NCBI GenBank assembly: GCA_002082245.2
Contig: NBTC02000001.1
Span: 62,001-126,000, forward strand
Direction of reading: 5' to 3'
Length of the DNA: 64,000 nt
From: Yersinia enterocolitica
GTDB lineage: Bacteria; Pseudomonadota; Gammaproteobacteria; Enterobacterales; Enterobacteriaceae
Shown here: positions 16,976-25,445 of the stretch, piece after piece
Position numbering within the stretch: position 1 is the stretch's first letter
How the letters are laid out: each line of letters opens with the position of its first letter
Made by a program: the position numbers and the translations under genes
Notes under the pieces: model-generated
The model's input: the letters and a program-made list of their open reading frames with translations, nothing else
Databases searched by the model: none
Told to the model about the DNA's origin: nothing

Positions 16976-16983
16976 GGATTATC
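16976..16983 (+). repeat. 8-bp target duplication (right) of IS66 copy B
   Basis: GGATTATC, identical to 14450-14457. Confidence 0.92.
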
Positions 16984-17025
16984 TTCTGCTACTTGTGATT
17001 ATAGTATCGGTGTCTAGCTGGCTAA

Positions 17026-17090
17026 GCGTAAGCAACTGTCTTACCACCAGGCAGCTATATAAAAGTGGTGCTGAAGACAGTTGCTTACGC
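17026..17090. ncRNA. Long perfect hairpin, possible ColE1-type RNAI/RNAII segment
   Basis: Seventeen-bp arms GCGTAAGCAACTGTCTT and AAGACAGTTGCTTACGC are perfect complements, with a secondary ACCAC/GTGGT pairing inside. GCTGAAGACAGTTGCTTAC resembles the RNAI stem-loop of ColE1-type plasmids (GCTGAAGCCAGTTACCTTC). The perfect symmetry is more than classic RNAI shows, so the assignment is tentative. Confidence 0.4.
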
Positions 17091-17248
17091 CTACCCTGTA
17101 TGGCTCACCAGGACAGGGGGGGTATCAGGATCTCTTATGATCCGCACCGGCGTTGCCGGGCTTCAGCGGTTTTACATCGGGGAATATGTTACTACCATGG
17201 GGTTTTTGGGTGAGTAGACCCGCCGGTTACCCGGTCGGGCCCCTCCTC

Positions 17249-17282
17249 AGAACCGGACGTGCGGAACTACCGCATCCGGCTC
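17249..17282 (-). ncRNA. Group II intron domain V
   Basis: On the minus strand GAGCCGGATGCGG and CCGCACGTCCGGTTC form the 34-nt hairpin with a central bulge that defines catalytic domain V. Confidence 0.8.
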
Positions 17283-17309
17283 CCGACAGATCAGTGTCCC
17301 CACACATAT

Positions 17310-17675
17310 TCAGCCAGAATGGAACATTGAACGGGTTTTCCATAACGATGGATATCCCAGCATTTTCAGAATCAGACCCAGCTTTTCCCATGTCATGGGA
17401 TGGTGCCCACCCTTGCGGTTGAACCATCTGTAGATGATCCGCTTGCTCTGGTAGATGAACTGTCCCACTCGCCTTTTATTATCTGAGATGCCGTGATAGT
17501 TGATCCATCCGCGAACAACCCGGATAACGACGTTCAGGGTCTGCCTCCTGTTTGCGCTGAGGTTCTTCCAGAGAAAGTCCCTCAACCCTTTCAGTTTGAC
17601 CGCGAAGCGATCTTTCCGGCTGGTAAATTTCAGCCGCCAGTATCCTTTGCGCGTCTTTCCCCAGTAGGAGAGCAT
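17310..17675 (-). pseudogene. Group II intron maturase, C-terminal part
   Basis: It contains GLRDFLWKNLSANRRQTLN, VVRGWINYHGISDNKR and IYRWFNRKGGHHPMTWEK, the maturase/X-domain signature of group II intron proteins. The RT domain is missing upstream of about 17675. Confidence 0.8.
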
Positions 17676-17858
17676 GAAAAACCGTGGGGCACGTTATGAT
17701 ATTGTTCCCTGATAGCATGAGCGAATTATGGTATCGGAAAGGTCAGTGGGTAATTAAATTAAATCATTGACCTCTATGTCCTGACAAACGGCTTCAGCGG
17801 GGTGTTTAGAGACATATAACCCGGGTTTAATCCACCCTATTAACAAGAGGAACTCTGT

Positions 17859-19361
17859 ATGGGGTATATCACGACCAAACCAGATGCCATGATAATGGCC
17901 AAACATTATTTATCCCTATCCCCGAAACCGCCCCAGGAACTCACCCGGTTGCACGGTGTTGCTGAGGTTTTAAAGTACATTTTTTCATTTGGTCTCATTG
18001 ATGCCGGTAATGACCGTTATCAGGCGTGCCGGCAGACGCTGTTCGCCGGACTGAGCCGGCTTCCTACAGCACAGGAAGTGAGTGACTTTAATTCACCGTA
18101 CAATAACAATAATGCCTCACTGAAGATTGAATTTAGTGTCCCAGTCGGCATGGGCGAGTCTGAGACAATTACGGCAACGCTCATACATGATCCTGATAAC
18201 GTTAATCAGGATATTTTGACAGTGGTCGCTCCCAACAAACGCCCTGTGACGGTAGCACTGCCCGCAACAGGAAAACATATTTCTCAGCACTTGCAGACGC
18301 TTGTTGAGGCTCACCTGAAAAACCCCAGACCTGGGGTGTTGTGTAATCTTGAGGGGGTAGACCTCCAGGGGGCAGACCTGCGTAAGACAACACTTCTGAT
18401 GAATCTGCAGGGCGTCAGTTTTACCGGTGCACAGCTGGATGAATCGGTGGTAAGGCAAATTGCTAACGCCATCAGAGAGGGACAGGCTGACCCGACAGCT
18501 CTTCAGGGGGCTAACCTGCGCAGTGTTGATCTGAACAATGTGAACCTGCTCGATGTTATACTTCCGGATAACCTGCAGGGCGTCAGTTTTAAAGGCGCAC
18601 TGCTGGATGGCACAGCAGTGGCGCATATCGTTCAGGCTCTCAGAGAGGGACAGGCTGACCTGACGGCTCTTCAGGGGGCTAACCTGACGCAGGTAAATTT
18701 AGCGGAAGTTAACCTGCAAGGGGCAAACCTGAGTGGAGCAATACTTCCGAGGGACCTACGTGATGTCAGTTTTTCCGGCGCACTGCTGGATGGCCCAGCG
18801 GTGGCGCAGATTGCTCAGGCTATCAGAGAGGGACTGGCTGACCCGACGGCACTTAGAGGGGCTAACCTGACGGGGGTAAATTTAGTGGGAGTTAACCTGC
18901 AAGGGGTAGACCTGCGCTGGGTAGCACTTCCGGATAACCTTCGCGGTGCCAGTTTTGTCGGCGCAGTTCTGGATGGCACTGAGGTAGCGCATATTGCTCA
19001 GGCTATCAGAGAGGAACGGGCTGACCCGACGACACTGGCGGGGACTAACCTGCGTGGTGTTGACCTGAGCGATGTGAACCTGCGCGGTGTTATCCTTCCG
19101 AGGGACCTACGTGACGTCAGTTTTACCGGCGCAGTTCTGGATGGCCCTGCGGTGGCGCAGATTGTTCAGGCTATCAGAGAGGGACGGGCTGACCCGACGG
19201 CACTTCTGGCTATTAACCTGATGGGGGTAAATTTAGCGGGAGTTAACCTGCAAGGGGTAGACCTGCCTTGGTTAACACTTTTGCATCCCATTACGGGGCA
19301 GCCTATCACAAAGAAACAGGATTCACTTTCTGGCGAGCTATCCCATCGAGCAAGGTCATAA
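17859..19361 (+). CDS. Pentapeptide-repeat protein, candidate T3SS effector with 56-61-residue super-repeat
   Basis: 500 residues, no signal peptide. AGAGGAA precedes the ATG. Residues about 30-65 (VAEVLKYIFSFGLIDAGNDR) resemble the N-terminal region of PipB/PipB2 T3SS effectors. Residues 160-475 are pentapeptide repeats (A/N-L-x-x-V), but in five higher-order units beginning at about 182, 238, 299, 360 and 416. Each unit opens (N/D)L(Q/R)xxSFxGA, then has a predicted helical stretch (AVAQIAQAIREGRADPTAL), then pentapeptides ending ILP. The proximity to prg/org and hilA supports an effector role, which is inference. The gene appears intact. Confidence 0.75.
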   Translation: MGYITTKPDAMIMAKHYLSLSPKPPQELTRLHGVAEVLKYIFSFGLIDAGNDRYQACRQTLFAGLSRLPTAQEVSDFNSPYNNNNASLKIEFSVPVGMGESETITATLIHDPDNVNQDILTVVAPNKRPVTVALPATGKHISQHLQTLVEAHLKNPRPGVLCNLEGVDLQGADLRKTTLLMNLQGVSFTGAQLDESVVRQIANAIREGQADPTALQGANLRSVDLNNVNLLDVILPDNLQGVSFKGALLDGTAVAHIVQALREGQADLTALQGANLTQVNLAEVNLQGANLSGAILPRDLRDVSFSGALLDGPAVAQIAQAIREGLADPTALRGANLTGVNLVGVNLQGVDLRWVALPDNLRGASFVGAVLDGTEVAHIAQAIREERADPTTLAGTNLRGVDLSDVNLRGVILPRDLRDVSFTGAVLDGPAVAQIVQAIREGRADPTALLAINLMGVNLAGVNLQGVDLPWLTLLHPITGQPITKKQDSLSGELSHRARS

Positions 19362-19588
19362 CTGTTAGTGCCGATGTAAAATGACCCACTTTGGGTAAAA
19401 ATGGCAGCTTTGGCGCTGCCTATGTTGACATTGGCGTTCCGCGTGGAGATTGCCGTTATTTTACATTTGTTGAACGTTTTTCAAGCATGAACTCAGGTAA
19501 GGGTCACGTGGCAGAGGACTTCATAGACAAGTGATGGACATCCATAACTAACACTCAGCTGAAACGACGGATAAACCGAGGTTATTGT
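19362..19588. other. Intergenic, with possible IS21-like terminus
   Basis: TGTTAGTGCCGATGTAAAAT with a related inverted sequence (GCCGTTATTTTACATTTG) about 90 bp away resembles the ends of IS21-type elements. No ORF is supported. Confidence 0.35.
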
Positions 19589-19765
19589 ATGACGAATATC
19601 AGTGTCACCGGGAACAGCCGGGCGGGCGGATTGCCTCCGGGGCTGGATTCCCTTCCGGATGGAACTGCCATTTCCCTGTTGCAGAAAGGGCTTGAACAGG
19701 GCATCAATGAGAATAACGAGGCATTACTGCATGCCGCCATAATCGGGTTCCGGGACACTTTCCCG
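19589..19765 (+). pseudogene. N-terminal fragment of an unknown, possibly effector, gene
   Basis: Fifty-nine codons from MTNISVTGNSRAGGLPPGLD to FRDTFPG are cut by IS6 copy 1 at 19766. A Ser/Gly/Pro-rich amino terminus, a location between an effector candidate and prgH, and GAGG upstream would fit a secreted substrate or chaperone. I recognise no family, and its remainder is not found after the IS. Confidence 0.45.
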
Positions 19766-20576
19766 GGTTCTGTCGCATTAAGGCGTCGTCAGGTAACATG
19801 CTGTTTTTTTTTACGATGTTGCCTGCCCATGTCTCTCATCCGAAAAGCCTTCCGTCGCCTGCATTACCCCACTGATGTTATCGCTCAGTGTGTTCGCTGG
19901 TATCTCGCTTATGCCCTGAGCCTGCGTAACCTCGAAGAGATGATGGCAGAGCGCGGTATTCTTGTTGACCACTCCACTCTGCATCGTTGGGTTATCCGCT
20001 TGGTACCGTTGTTAGATAAGGTTTTTCGCCGACACAAGCACACAGTAGGTCGGCGGTGGCGCATGGATGAAACCTACATCAAAATCAAAGGCCAGTGGAA
20101 GTATCTGTATCGGGCGGTCGATACAGCAGGTCACACCATCGACTTTTTGCTGACCGCCAAACGGGACTCTGCAGCCGCATTACGCTTCTTTCGCAAGGCT
20201 ATTCGCCATCACGGCGAACCCGAGGTTGTCACTATCGATAAAAGTGGGGCTAACACCGCAGCTTTGGCCACGCTCAACGCCGACAAACCCGATGAGGAAG
20301 CGATTACCGTCAGGCAAAGTAAGTACCTGAACAACCTGATTGAGCAAGATCACCGAAATATCAAACGTCGGAGTCGACCGATGCTGGGATTCAAATCGTT
20401 TCGGCGGGCACAAACGATCCTGGCCGGCATCGAACTGAGCAACATGATACGAAAAGGGCAATATCAACATCCGCAAAGTGAGGGATTGTCACTCGCGGAA
20501 CAATTCTATTTGCTGGCTGCCTAAATAACCGACAACGCAACTTTGGCCAACTTCATGTCACTAATGCGACAAAGCC
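19766..20576 (+). mobile_element. IS6-family element, copy 1
   Basis: Termini are GGTTCTGTCGCATTA and TAATGCGACAAAGCC. It has one transposase gene, the same as five other copies here apart from two extra T in the leader poly-T. Flanks CTTTCCCG and AGAAATAA do not match. Confidence 0.95.
19829..20524 (+). CDS. IS6-family transposase (copy 1)
   Basis: 231 residues from MSLIRKAFRRLHYPTDV. It has an N-terminal HTH, then a DDE core with D in RWRMDETYIKIKG, D in VTIDKSGANTAAL and E in NNLIEQDHRNIKRR. An extra-long upstream frame results only from read-through of the truncated gene at 19589. It catalyses replicative transposition and cointegrate formation. Confidence 0.93.
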   Translation: MSLIRKAFRRLHYPTDVIAQCVRWYLAYALSLRNLEEMMAERGILVDHSTLHRWVIRLVPLLDKVFRRHKHTVGRRWRMDETYIKIKGQWKYLYRAVDTAGHTIDFLLTAKRDSAAALRFFRKAIRHHGEPEVVTIDKSGANTAALATLNADKPDEEAITVRQSKYLNNLIEQDHRNIKRRSRPMLGFKSFRRAQTILAGIELSNMIRKGQYQHPQSEGLSLAEQFYLLAA

Positions 20577-20857
20577 AGAAATAATCAATACGGCCTTCGG
20601 CTGACGTTTACCCGTCAATGGTGATCCGGTGGTATTACCTCTGACGTAAGCCCACAGGGAACATTTACAGGCTTTTTGCATCATCTTTGCACTTTTTTAC
20701 AATAATTCCTCAGAGTTGGCAGACTTGAGGTGATACCTGCCTTCTTATGTAAAATATGATTAATATATTTATGCGTTCATCATGATCTCGTCATGATGTA
20801 GAGGTAGGAAGGGTTCTAGGATGAATTATGTGAAAAGAGAGAAGAAATTGGATACCC
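20577..20857 (+). promoter_or_regulatory. prgH upstream region with candidate HilA box
   Basis: TTGCAT (20676-20681) and TTGCAC (20687-20692) form a direct repeat 11 bp apart within TTTTTGCATCATCTTTGCAC. This fits the hexamer-repeat HilA box known upstream of SPI-1 prgH and invF. The hexamer consensus is recalled, not searched. The rest is AT-rich and without an ORF. Confidence 0.5.
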
Positions 20858-22042
20858 ATGGACACTAAAGACAATACAACATCTGTTGTGTCAAAAAAGG
20901 TTTTAAGGGTGCTCAATGGGTTACTTAATGGGTGTGAGTTTGTCATCGATTCGGAACGCCTCCTGGTGGTAGTTGGAGCCGATTCGGGCCCTAACCCATT
21001 AGAACCTTTCACCGAGTTGCCTGATGATACACTCTTCATACCCCAAAATGAAGACGGTATAAATTTTGAAATCATCTTCAGTCTGAATGATGAGCACGCA
21101 GTGCAACTGCGGGAGCTTAGGGGAGAAGAGTCAACACTACGTAATATATCCCTTAACTGTCGGGTACAGGTTGGTGATGTCATTTTTGCTCTGTGTCAAC
21201 AAGGTGATATATGGGAATCTGATGTATTACGGTACCCGATTCAAAATCCAATAAGTGATACTACAAAGACTTTTGAAGAAAAAAAACATAACGTTTTTAT
21301 TAGTATTATGGTTGTAGCTGTTCTTCTGATGGTGTCATTCGCATTTTATTGGTTCTATGACAATATCGATAACCATATAAGACGACTAAACAAAGTGTTG
21401 GTGAATAATAATAATGAACTCCGGCTGACACAAGGCAGTGATAAGATTATGTATGTCTTTGCTGAGGACCAGCGTAAAGCAATATGGGTAAATCAGGCTA
21501 TTGAGCGTGGTGATCATACAAGCGCAGTTAAGGTTATTTACCCGGAAAAAGAGACTGAGCGTATCTATGTATGGCTGAATGATCACATGCCTAAGCTCAA
21601 ATATTTTCGTTTACAACTCGATAATGCATTAATCCCAAGACTATTGGTCAGCCAACAGCGCTCGCAATTAGCCGTAGGACAAATAGCTGAAATTCGCACT
21701 CAACTCATGAGGCTTATGCCCTACGCAAAAAATGTAGAGGTTGTTGAAATTAATGATAATGATTTGATTAATCAGGCTGAGGAAGAGTTGGGTACAATAG
21801 GTCTAAAGTTCAAACGTAACAAAGCAAATGACTATATAAGTTATTCAGTAGGAGGGGAGTTAAATGACAGTGAGTTAATCAGACTACAAAGTTTTGTCGA
21901 TAATTTTTACCATCAGTGGGGGACGGAGTTTATTCGGTTTAACATTGCATTAGAGGATAATTATCTTAAAGACAAATCATTTAGCTATGGTGATTATAAT
22001 TACGTTAAATCAGGGCCGGGACAGTGGCTTTTTAAAAATTAA
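20858..22042 (+). CDS. prgH: T3SS inner-membrane ring protein PrgH (SctD)
   Basis: 394 residues, close to the 392 of Salmonella PrgH, and alignable from end to end (VVSKKVLRVLNGLLNGCEFV; QLRELRGEESTLRNISLN; WGTEFIRFNIALED). There is a cytoplasmic FHA-like domain at about 10-130, one membrane segment at about 144-164 (FISIMVVAVLLMVSFAFYWF), and a periplasmic ring-building region to 394. It forms the outer of the two inner-membrane rings with PrgK. It is first in prgHIJK-orgAB and a likely HilA target. Confidence 0.95.
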   Translation: MDTKDNTTSVVSKKVLRVLNGLLNGCEFVIDSERLLVVVGADSGPNPLEPFTELPDDTLFIPQNEDGINFEIIFSLNDEHAVQLRELRGEESTLRNISLNCRVQVGDVIFALCQQGDIWESDVLRYPIQNPISDTTKTFEEKKHNVFISIMVVAVLLMVSFAFYWFYDNIDNHIRRLNKVLVNNNNELRLTQGSDKIMYVFAEDQRKAIWVNQAIERGDHTSAVKVIYPEKETERIYVWLNDHMPKLKYFRLQLDNALIPRLLVSQQRSQLAVGQIAEIRTQLMRLMPYAKNVEVVEINDNDLINQAEEELGTIGLKFKRNKANDYISYSVGGELNDSELIRLQSFVDNFYHQWGTEFIRFNIALEDNYLKDKSFSYGDYNYVKSGPGQWLFKN

Positions 22043-22059
22043 GAAAAAAGGAGTAATTT

Positions 22060-22296
22060 ATGAGTTATATTGGATATATTGATAATGTTAAGGAAAAATT
22101 TGATGCGGGTGTTCTGGATCTGAGCACTCAAGTCGATAAAGCGCTTGATGATTTATCAAAAAACCCATCAGACCCAGCGCTTTTGGCTGCATATCAAAGT
22201 AAACTTTCGGAATATACTTTGTATCGTAATGCTCAGTCAAATATTGTCAAAGCATACAAAGATTTGGATTCATCAATTGTCCAGAACTTCCGTTAA
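22060..22296 (+). CDS. prgI: T3SS needle filament subunit PrgI (SctF)
   Basis: 78 residues, with the two-helix needle fold around the PSDP turn (LSKNPSDPALLAAYQSKLSE) and the C-terminal YRNAQSNIVKAYKDLD...VQNFR. It is nearly family length (80). GGAG precedes the ATG, 17 bp after prgH. It polymerises into the extracellular needle. Confidence 0.96.
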   Translation: MSYIGYIDNVKEKFDAGVLDLSTQVDKALDDLSKNPSDPALLAAYQSKLSEYTLYRNAQSNIVKAYKDLDSSIVQNFR

Positions 22297-22327
22297 CTGA
22301 TGCTACTTTAATTAAAAAGGAGGGGAG

Positions 22328-22624
22328 ATGACACCGGTAAACTCAATTCAGTCTGTACAGAAAATTATTGAAAGTTATCAGAATGCCTCAGAACGGGATA
22401 ATTCAGTCGTTTCGTTAGAAGACCGGATAATTCAGTCTTTTGCGGATAAAGCTGTACAGACTGAAAACACTAAAAATATTACGCAACAGCAAATTACCAA
22501 CTCATCACCCGAAAAATTAATTGAGTTGCAGGAAGTCGTTGCTAATTACAATATTGAAGTTTCACTCATTAGCACCATTGCCAGAAAATCGGTTGGTGCT
22601 GTAGAAACATTACTACGTTCATGA
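22328..22624 (+). CDS. prgJ: T3SS inner rod protein PrgJ (SctI)
   Basis: 98 residues, against 101 in Salmonella. The C-terminal helix ([23 protein letters not shown]) is the conserved rod/needle-like segment. GGAGGGG lies just upstream. The stop overlaps the prgK start (ATGA at 22621). Confidence 0.9.
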   Translation: MTPVNSIQSVQKIIESYQNASERDNSVVSLEDRIIQSFADKAVQTENTKNITQQQITNSSPEKLIELQEVVANYNIEVSLISTIARKSVGAVETLLRS

Positions 22625-23370
22625 AATATTTTTGGTATTTGTTAATAATCCTGCTGCTAAGCGGTTGTAAGCAGCAGGATTTACTCCATAATCTTGATCA
22701 GCAACAAGCTAATGAAGTGCTGGCTGTGCTTCAAAGGCATAACATATATGCTGAGAAGAATGATCTTGGTAAATCAGGCTATACAGTGACAGTTGAGAAA
22801 AAAGATTTTCCAGCTGCTGTTGATTGGCTTAAAATTTATCACCTACCAGCTCGTCCAGATATTGAAGTGTCTCAAATGTTTCCTGCTGACTCCCTTGTAT
22901 CCTCTCCTAGGGCAGAAAAGGCGAGGCTGTATTCAGCAATAGAACAAAGACTGGAACAGTCATTACGAACCATGGAAGGGATCTTGTCCGCCAGAGTACA
23001 TGTTAGCTATGATATTGAGTCTGGTGAAAGTGGCAGGCCCCTTCAACCTGTTCACCTCTCTGTTCTGGCCGTCTATGATAGAGGTATTAATCCGGAACAT
23101 AAAGTTAATGATATCAAGCGCTTTTTAGTGAATAGTTTTTCCAATATGGAATATGACCATATATCGGTTGTTTTGTCCAAGCGTAGTGAAATACAGCAGC
23201 AGACGCCAAGTGCACAAGTTCAAAAAAATAACATAGGTACGGATAAAGTAGTTATTATTATTTTTTTGGCAGTTTTATCAATTGGTTTAATAGTTTTCTG
23301 GTTCATACTCAGACGTAGCAAATTATTTACTGATTTTAAGCAATATCTAATCACTAAAAAAGAGGGTTAA
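22621..23370 (+). CDS. prgK: T3SS inner-membrane ring lipoprotein PrgK (SctJ)
   Basis: 249 residues of the YscJ/FliF family. The lipobox is LLSGC with Cys16. Next come the ring-building motif domains ([32 protein letters not shown] segment; ARVHVSYD) and a C-terminal membrane helix ([20 protein letters not shown]). It pairs with PrgH in the basal body. Confidence 0.95.
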   Translation: MKYFWYLLIILLLSGCKQQDLLHNLDQQQANEVLAVLQRHNIYAEKNDLGKSGYTVTVEKKDFPAAVDWLKIYHLPARPDIEVSQMFPADSLVSSPRAEKARLYSAIEQRLEQSLRTMEGILSARVHVSYDIESGESGRPLQPVHLSVLAVYDRGINPEHKVNDIKRFLVNSFSNMEYDHISVVLSKRSEIQQQTPSAQVQKNNIGTDKVVIIIFLAVLSIGLIVFWFILRRSKLFTDFKQYLITKKEG

Positions 23371-23377
23371 AATAGCA

Positions 23378-23944
23378 ATGGCAGGAAGTCTGAATGAAAT
23401 CCTCTATGATCCACTTTCATATCTGCATTCACAGAGGTTGAAATTAAATTTCTCATTAATTTCAACACCTCTTTGCCGCTCTATTGTTAATGATATGATT
23501 TTTGATATTTTTCATCTTACTGTGCCTAATATTCAAGTTAACACTCAGAGTAGATTCTGGATACACCATTGGTATAATATTCCTCAGATAGCCTATCTAA
23601 TTGGCTGTCATGCAAGCCGTGAGGAACTCATGTGGCGGGGGCGAATATTAAATATCCCACTATGGGCAAAGGATTATTTGAAAATCGCATCATCATACGC
23701 GCCTAAATTTTCATCACCACCAGGCGAACCTTTTACGCACTCCCTTATTCTGAACGCCGGCTATTCTGGCCTGATATCCTATATTGAAGGATTGCCAGAG
23801 CCTCTCAGACAGCGGATCCCATTATTATTTCCAGATTGTATTGATGGCGTAAACTCACAATTTACGGTTAATCCATTTATTCTAAGGGTGATTTCCCATT
23901 ATGTTGAAAAAAATAAAGTTACATTATCCTGTGAAGTCTGTTGA
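23378..23944 (+). CDS. orgA: T3SS sorting-platform protein OrgA (SctK)
   Basis: 188 residues following prgK by 7 bp. The features LCRSIVNDMIFDIFHL, AYLIGCHASREELMWRGRIL and NAGYSGLISYIEGLPEPLRQ fit the OrgA/MxiK family. It is a cytoplasmic adaptor linking PrgH to the SpaO/OrgB/InvC platform. The 3' end overlaps orgB by 44 bp. Confidence 0.85.
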   Translation: MAGSLNEILYDPLSYLHSQRLKLNFSLISTPLCRSIVNDMIFDIFHLTVPNIQVNTQSRFWIHHWYNIPQIAYLIGCHASREELMWRGRILNIPLWAKDYLKIASSYAPKFSSPPGEPFTHSLILNAGYSGLISYIEGLPEPLRQRIPLLFPDCIDGVNSQFTVNPFILRVISHYVEKNKVTLSCEVC

Positions 23945-24581
23945 AGGTGTTCTTGTTAAACAAGAACAGATGGATCTGAATAAAGATATTGAAACGATAA
24001 AAAAACAAACAGTGCAGAAAGCCAAAAACATAATTCAACATACCAGACAAGATGTAGAGCAACTTGCTCAACAAGGCTATATGGATGGATACCAGAATGG
24101 AATGTTAACCGCCATAGCCCAAACAGCATTATATATTGGTAGCTGTAATGAGCTTTTTAACGAGAAACGTAATGAATTGATTGAAGATGTCAGAAATATT
24201 TTATCGGCAGCTGTAGCTCAACCTGAAATATTGCTTTCCGTCGTTGATGAGTGGGTAAAATCTTTGCCACTTTCAGATAATATGATACATATATACGTTC
24301 CTGAAATAACGATGGGTATAGAACCTCGATTAAAAGAGGCATTAGCCTCTTTGTGGTCTGGGCAGATAAATATAACTTATCATACAGATAAAAAATATGT
24401 CATGTCTTGTGGGCAACAAGTGGCTGAATTTTCACCTGATATTTTTGTAGAACAAGTTGCAGAGTCTTTGATGGATAAATTTAATTTAATACCATCTGAG
24501 TTTCAGAAAGTATCGGAAGATGCACTTGAATCACTTATCGGATACTGCGGAGAAATGCGTACCGGGCTGGCATTAAAGTAA
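23901..24581 (+). CDS. orgB: T3SS ATPase regulator OrgB (SctL)
   Basis: 226 residues. The N-terminal coiled region (residues about 20-70) contains QQGYMDGYQNGML, as in OrgB/MxiN/FliH-like stators. The C-terminal domain (about 90-200) binds the ATPase. It overlaps orgA. An in-frame downstream Met (MDLNKDIE) is an alternative start with a less extreme overlap. It is the last gene of the operon. No orgC or export-apparatus genes follow. Confidence 0.85.
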   Translation: MLKKIKLHYPVKSVEGVLVKQEQMDLNKDIETIKKQTVQKAKNIIQHTRQDVEQLAQQGYMDGYQNGMLTAIAQTALYIGSCNELFNEKRNELIEDVRNILSAAVAQPEILLSVVDEWVKSLPLSDNMIHIYVPEITMGIEPRLKEALASLWSGQINITYHTDKKYVMSCGQQVAEFSPDIFVEQVAESLMDKFNLIPSEFQKVSEDALESLIGYCGEMRTGLALK

Positions 24582-25445
24582 ATCAGATATTGATTGTGTA
24601 TTATGTGGGCCACAATTAAATTTAACTGCTTTTTTCCTTTTAATAATAACTGGGATCATACAGCAAAATCTGTGATCGCTGAGTCCATTTAACAAGAGTA
24701 AGTGTTTTTTTGGTAAAGCCAAAATCAAGAATAAATATTTCCTCGCTGTATTCCTTATTTAATTATCTGGTGTATTGATTAGCTGCATACAATCAAGTCA
24801 AAACGTTGCTCCGCTTGGTAATGCCTACAATGAGTAGAATATGTATTTTTCAAAGTCATTTCGGTAATGTGCTCTTTAACGCCGGTTTTTCTGGCCTCAT
24901 AAGTATAAGTGAGCAGAAATACCCGATGGTATTCACGGTATCGAAAGCGGTCACGACCTTTAGGATTTTGTCTGTAACGGTAAACCAGGGCTGACTGATA
25001 AAGGGGGCAATGAACGGCGATAGTGGTCACGGACGTACCTTAAAAATCCGTATTTCCCATGAGCTTTCAACTAATTGGAAGCATTACCGTATCCATATAA
25101 GCTATTTAGCATAAAATATAATTTAAATTCTGTTGGTGAAAATTTAAATAAATTAATATTTGTGGGTGGGGTGATGATTATGTTAATGCCAATCGGTTAA
25201 TGATGGCATATTTTTAATAACAAATTTTATTTATTATGTTTCATCTGATATGTACTTTCGTTAAATAAGAAAACAACTTAATAGTGTCATGACGATATTC
25301 ATCTAAATATTACTAATATAATTAGTTTCATCATAATTTCATCATTTGATATTTGTATTTTTTTCTTATAATAAAAAGACAAATTCAGTTTTCAGTGTAT
25401 TTAAAATTTAGTGTTATTTTATTTACTGAATAGGACAGTATCATA
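24582..25445. other. Long AT-rich intergenic region with an IS1 relic
   Basis: Between orgB and the SsrB-like gene only the IS1 relic (24790-25088) is recognisable. The remaining roughly 550 bp is very AT-rich, typical of xenogeneic-silenced virulence DNA, and presumably holds the regulator's promoter. Confidence 0.5.
24790..25088 (-). pseudogene. IS1 relic with InsA fragment
   Basis: On the minus strand, HCPLYQSALVYRYRQNPKGR and REYHRVFLLTYTYEARKTG are a decayed IS1 InsA with zinc cysteines lost. The end AATTGGAAGCATTACC at 25088 is an IS1 terminus. It is related to the degenerate IS1 at 35776. Confidence 0.75.

Larger units (their letters stand above)
17212..17700 (-). mobile_element. Group II intron, 3' part (maturase end and domains V-VI)
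   Basis: A maturase C-terminus (17310-17675) is followed on the minus strand by a domain V helix (17282-17249, GAGCCGGATGCGG...CCGGTTCT) and a domain VI-like helix ending near 17212. The 5' half is absent here. The other half at 11662-12984 is on the same strand but in the wrong order to be a simple interruption of one intron. Confidence 0.8.

Noticed and set aside
19362..19588. A second promoter or riboswitch upstream of 19589
   Set aside because: The palindromic elements resemble IS21 ends more than a regulatory RNA, and no conserved aptamer core was seen.
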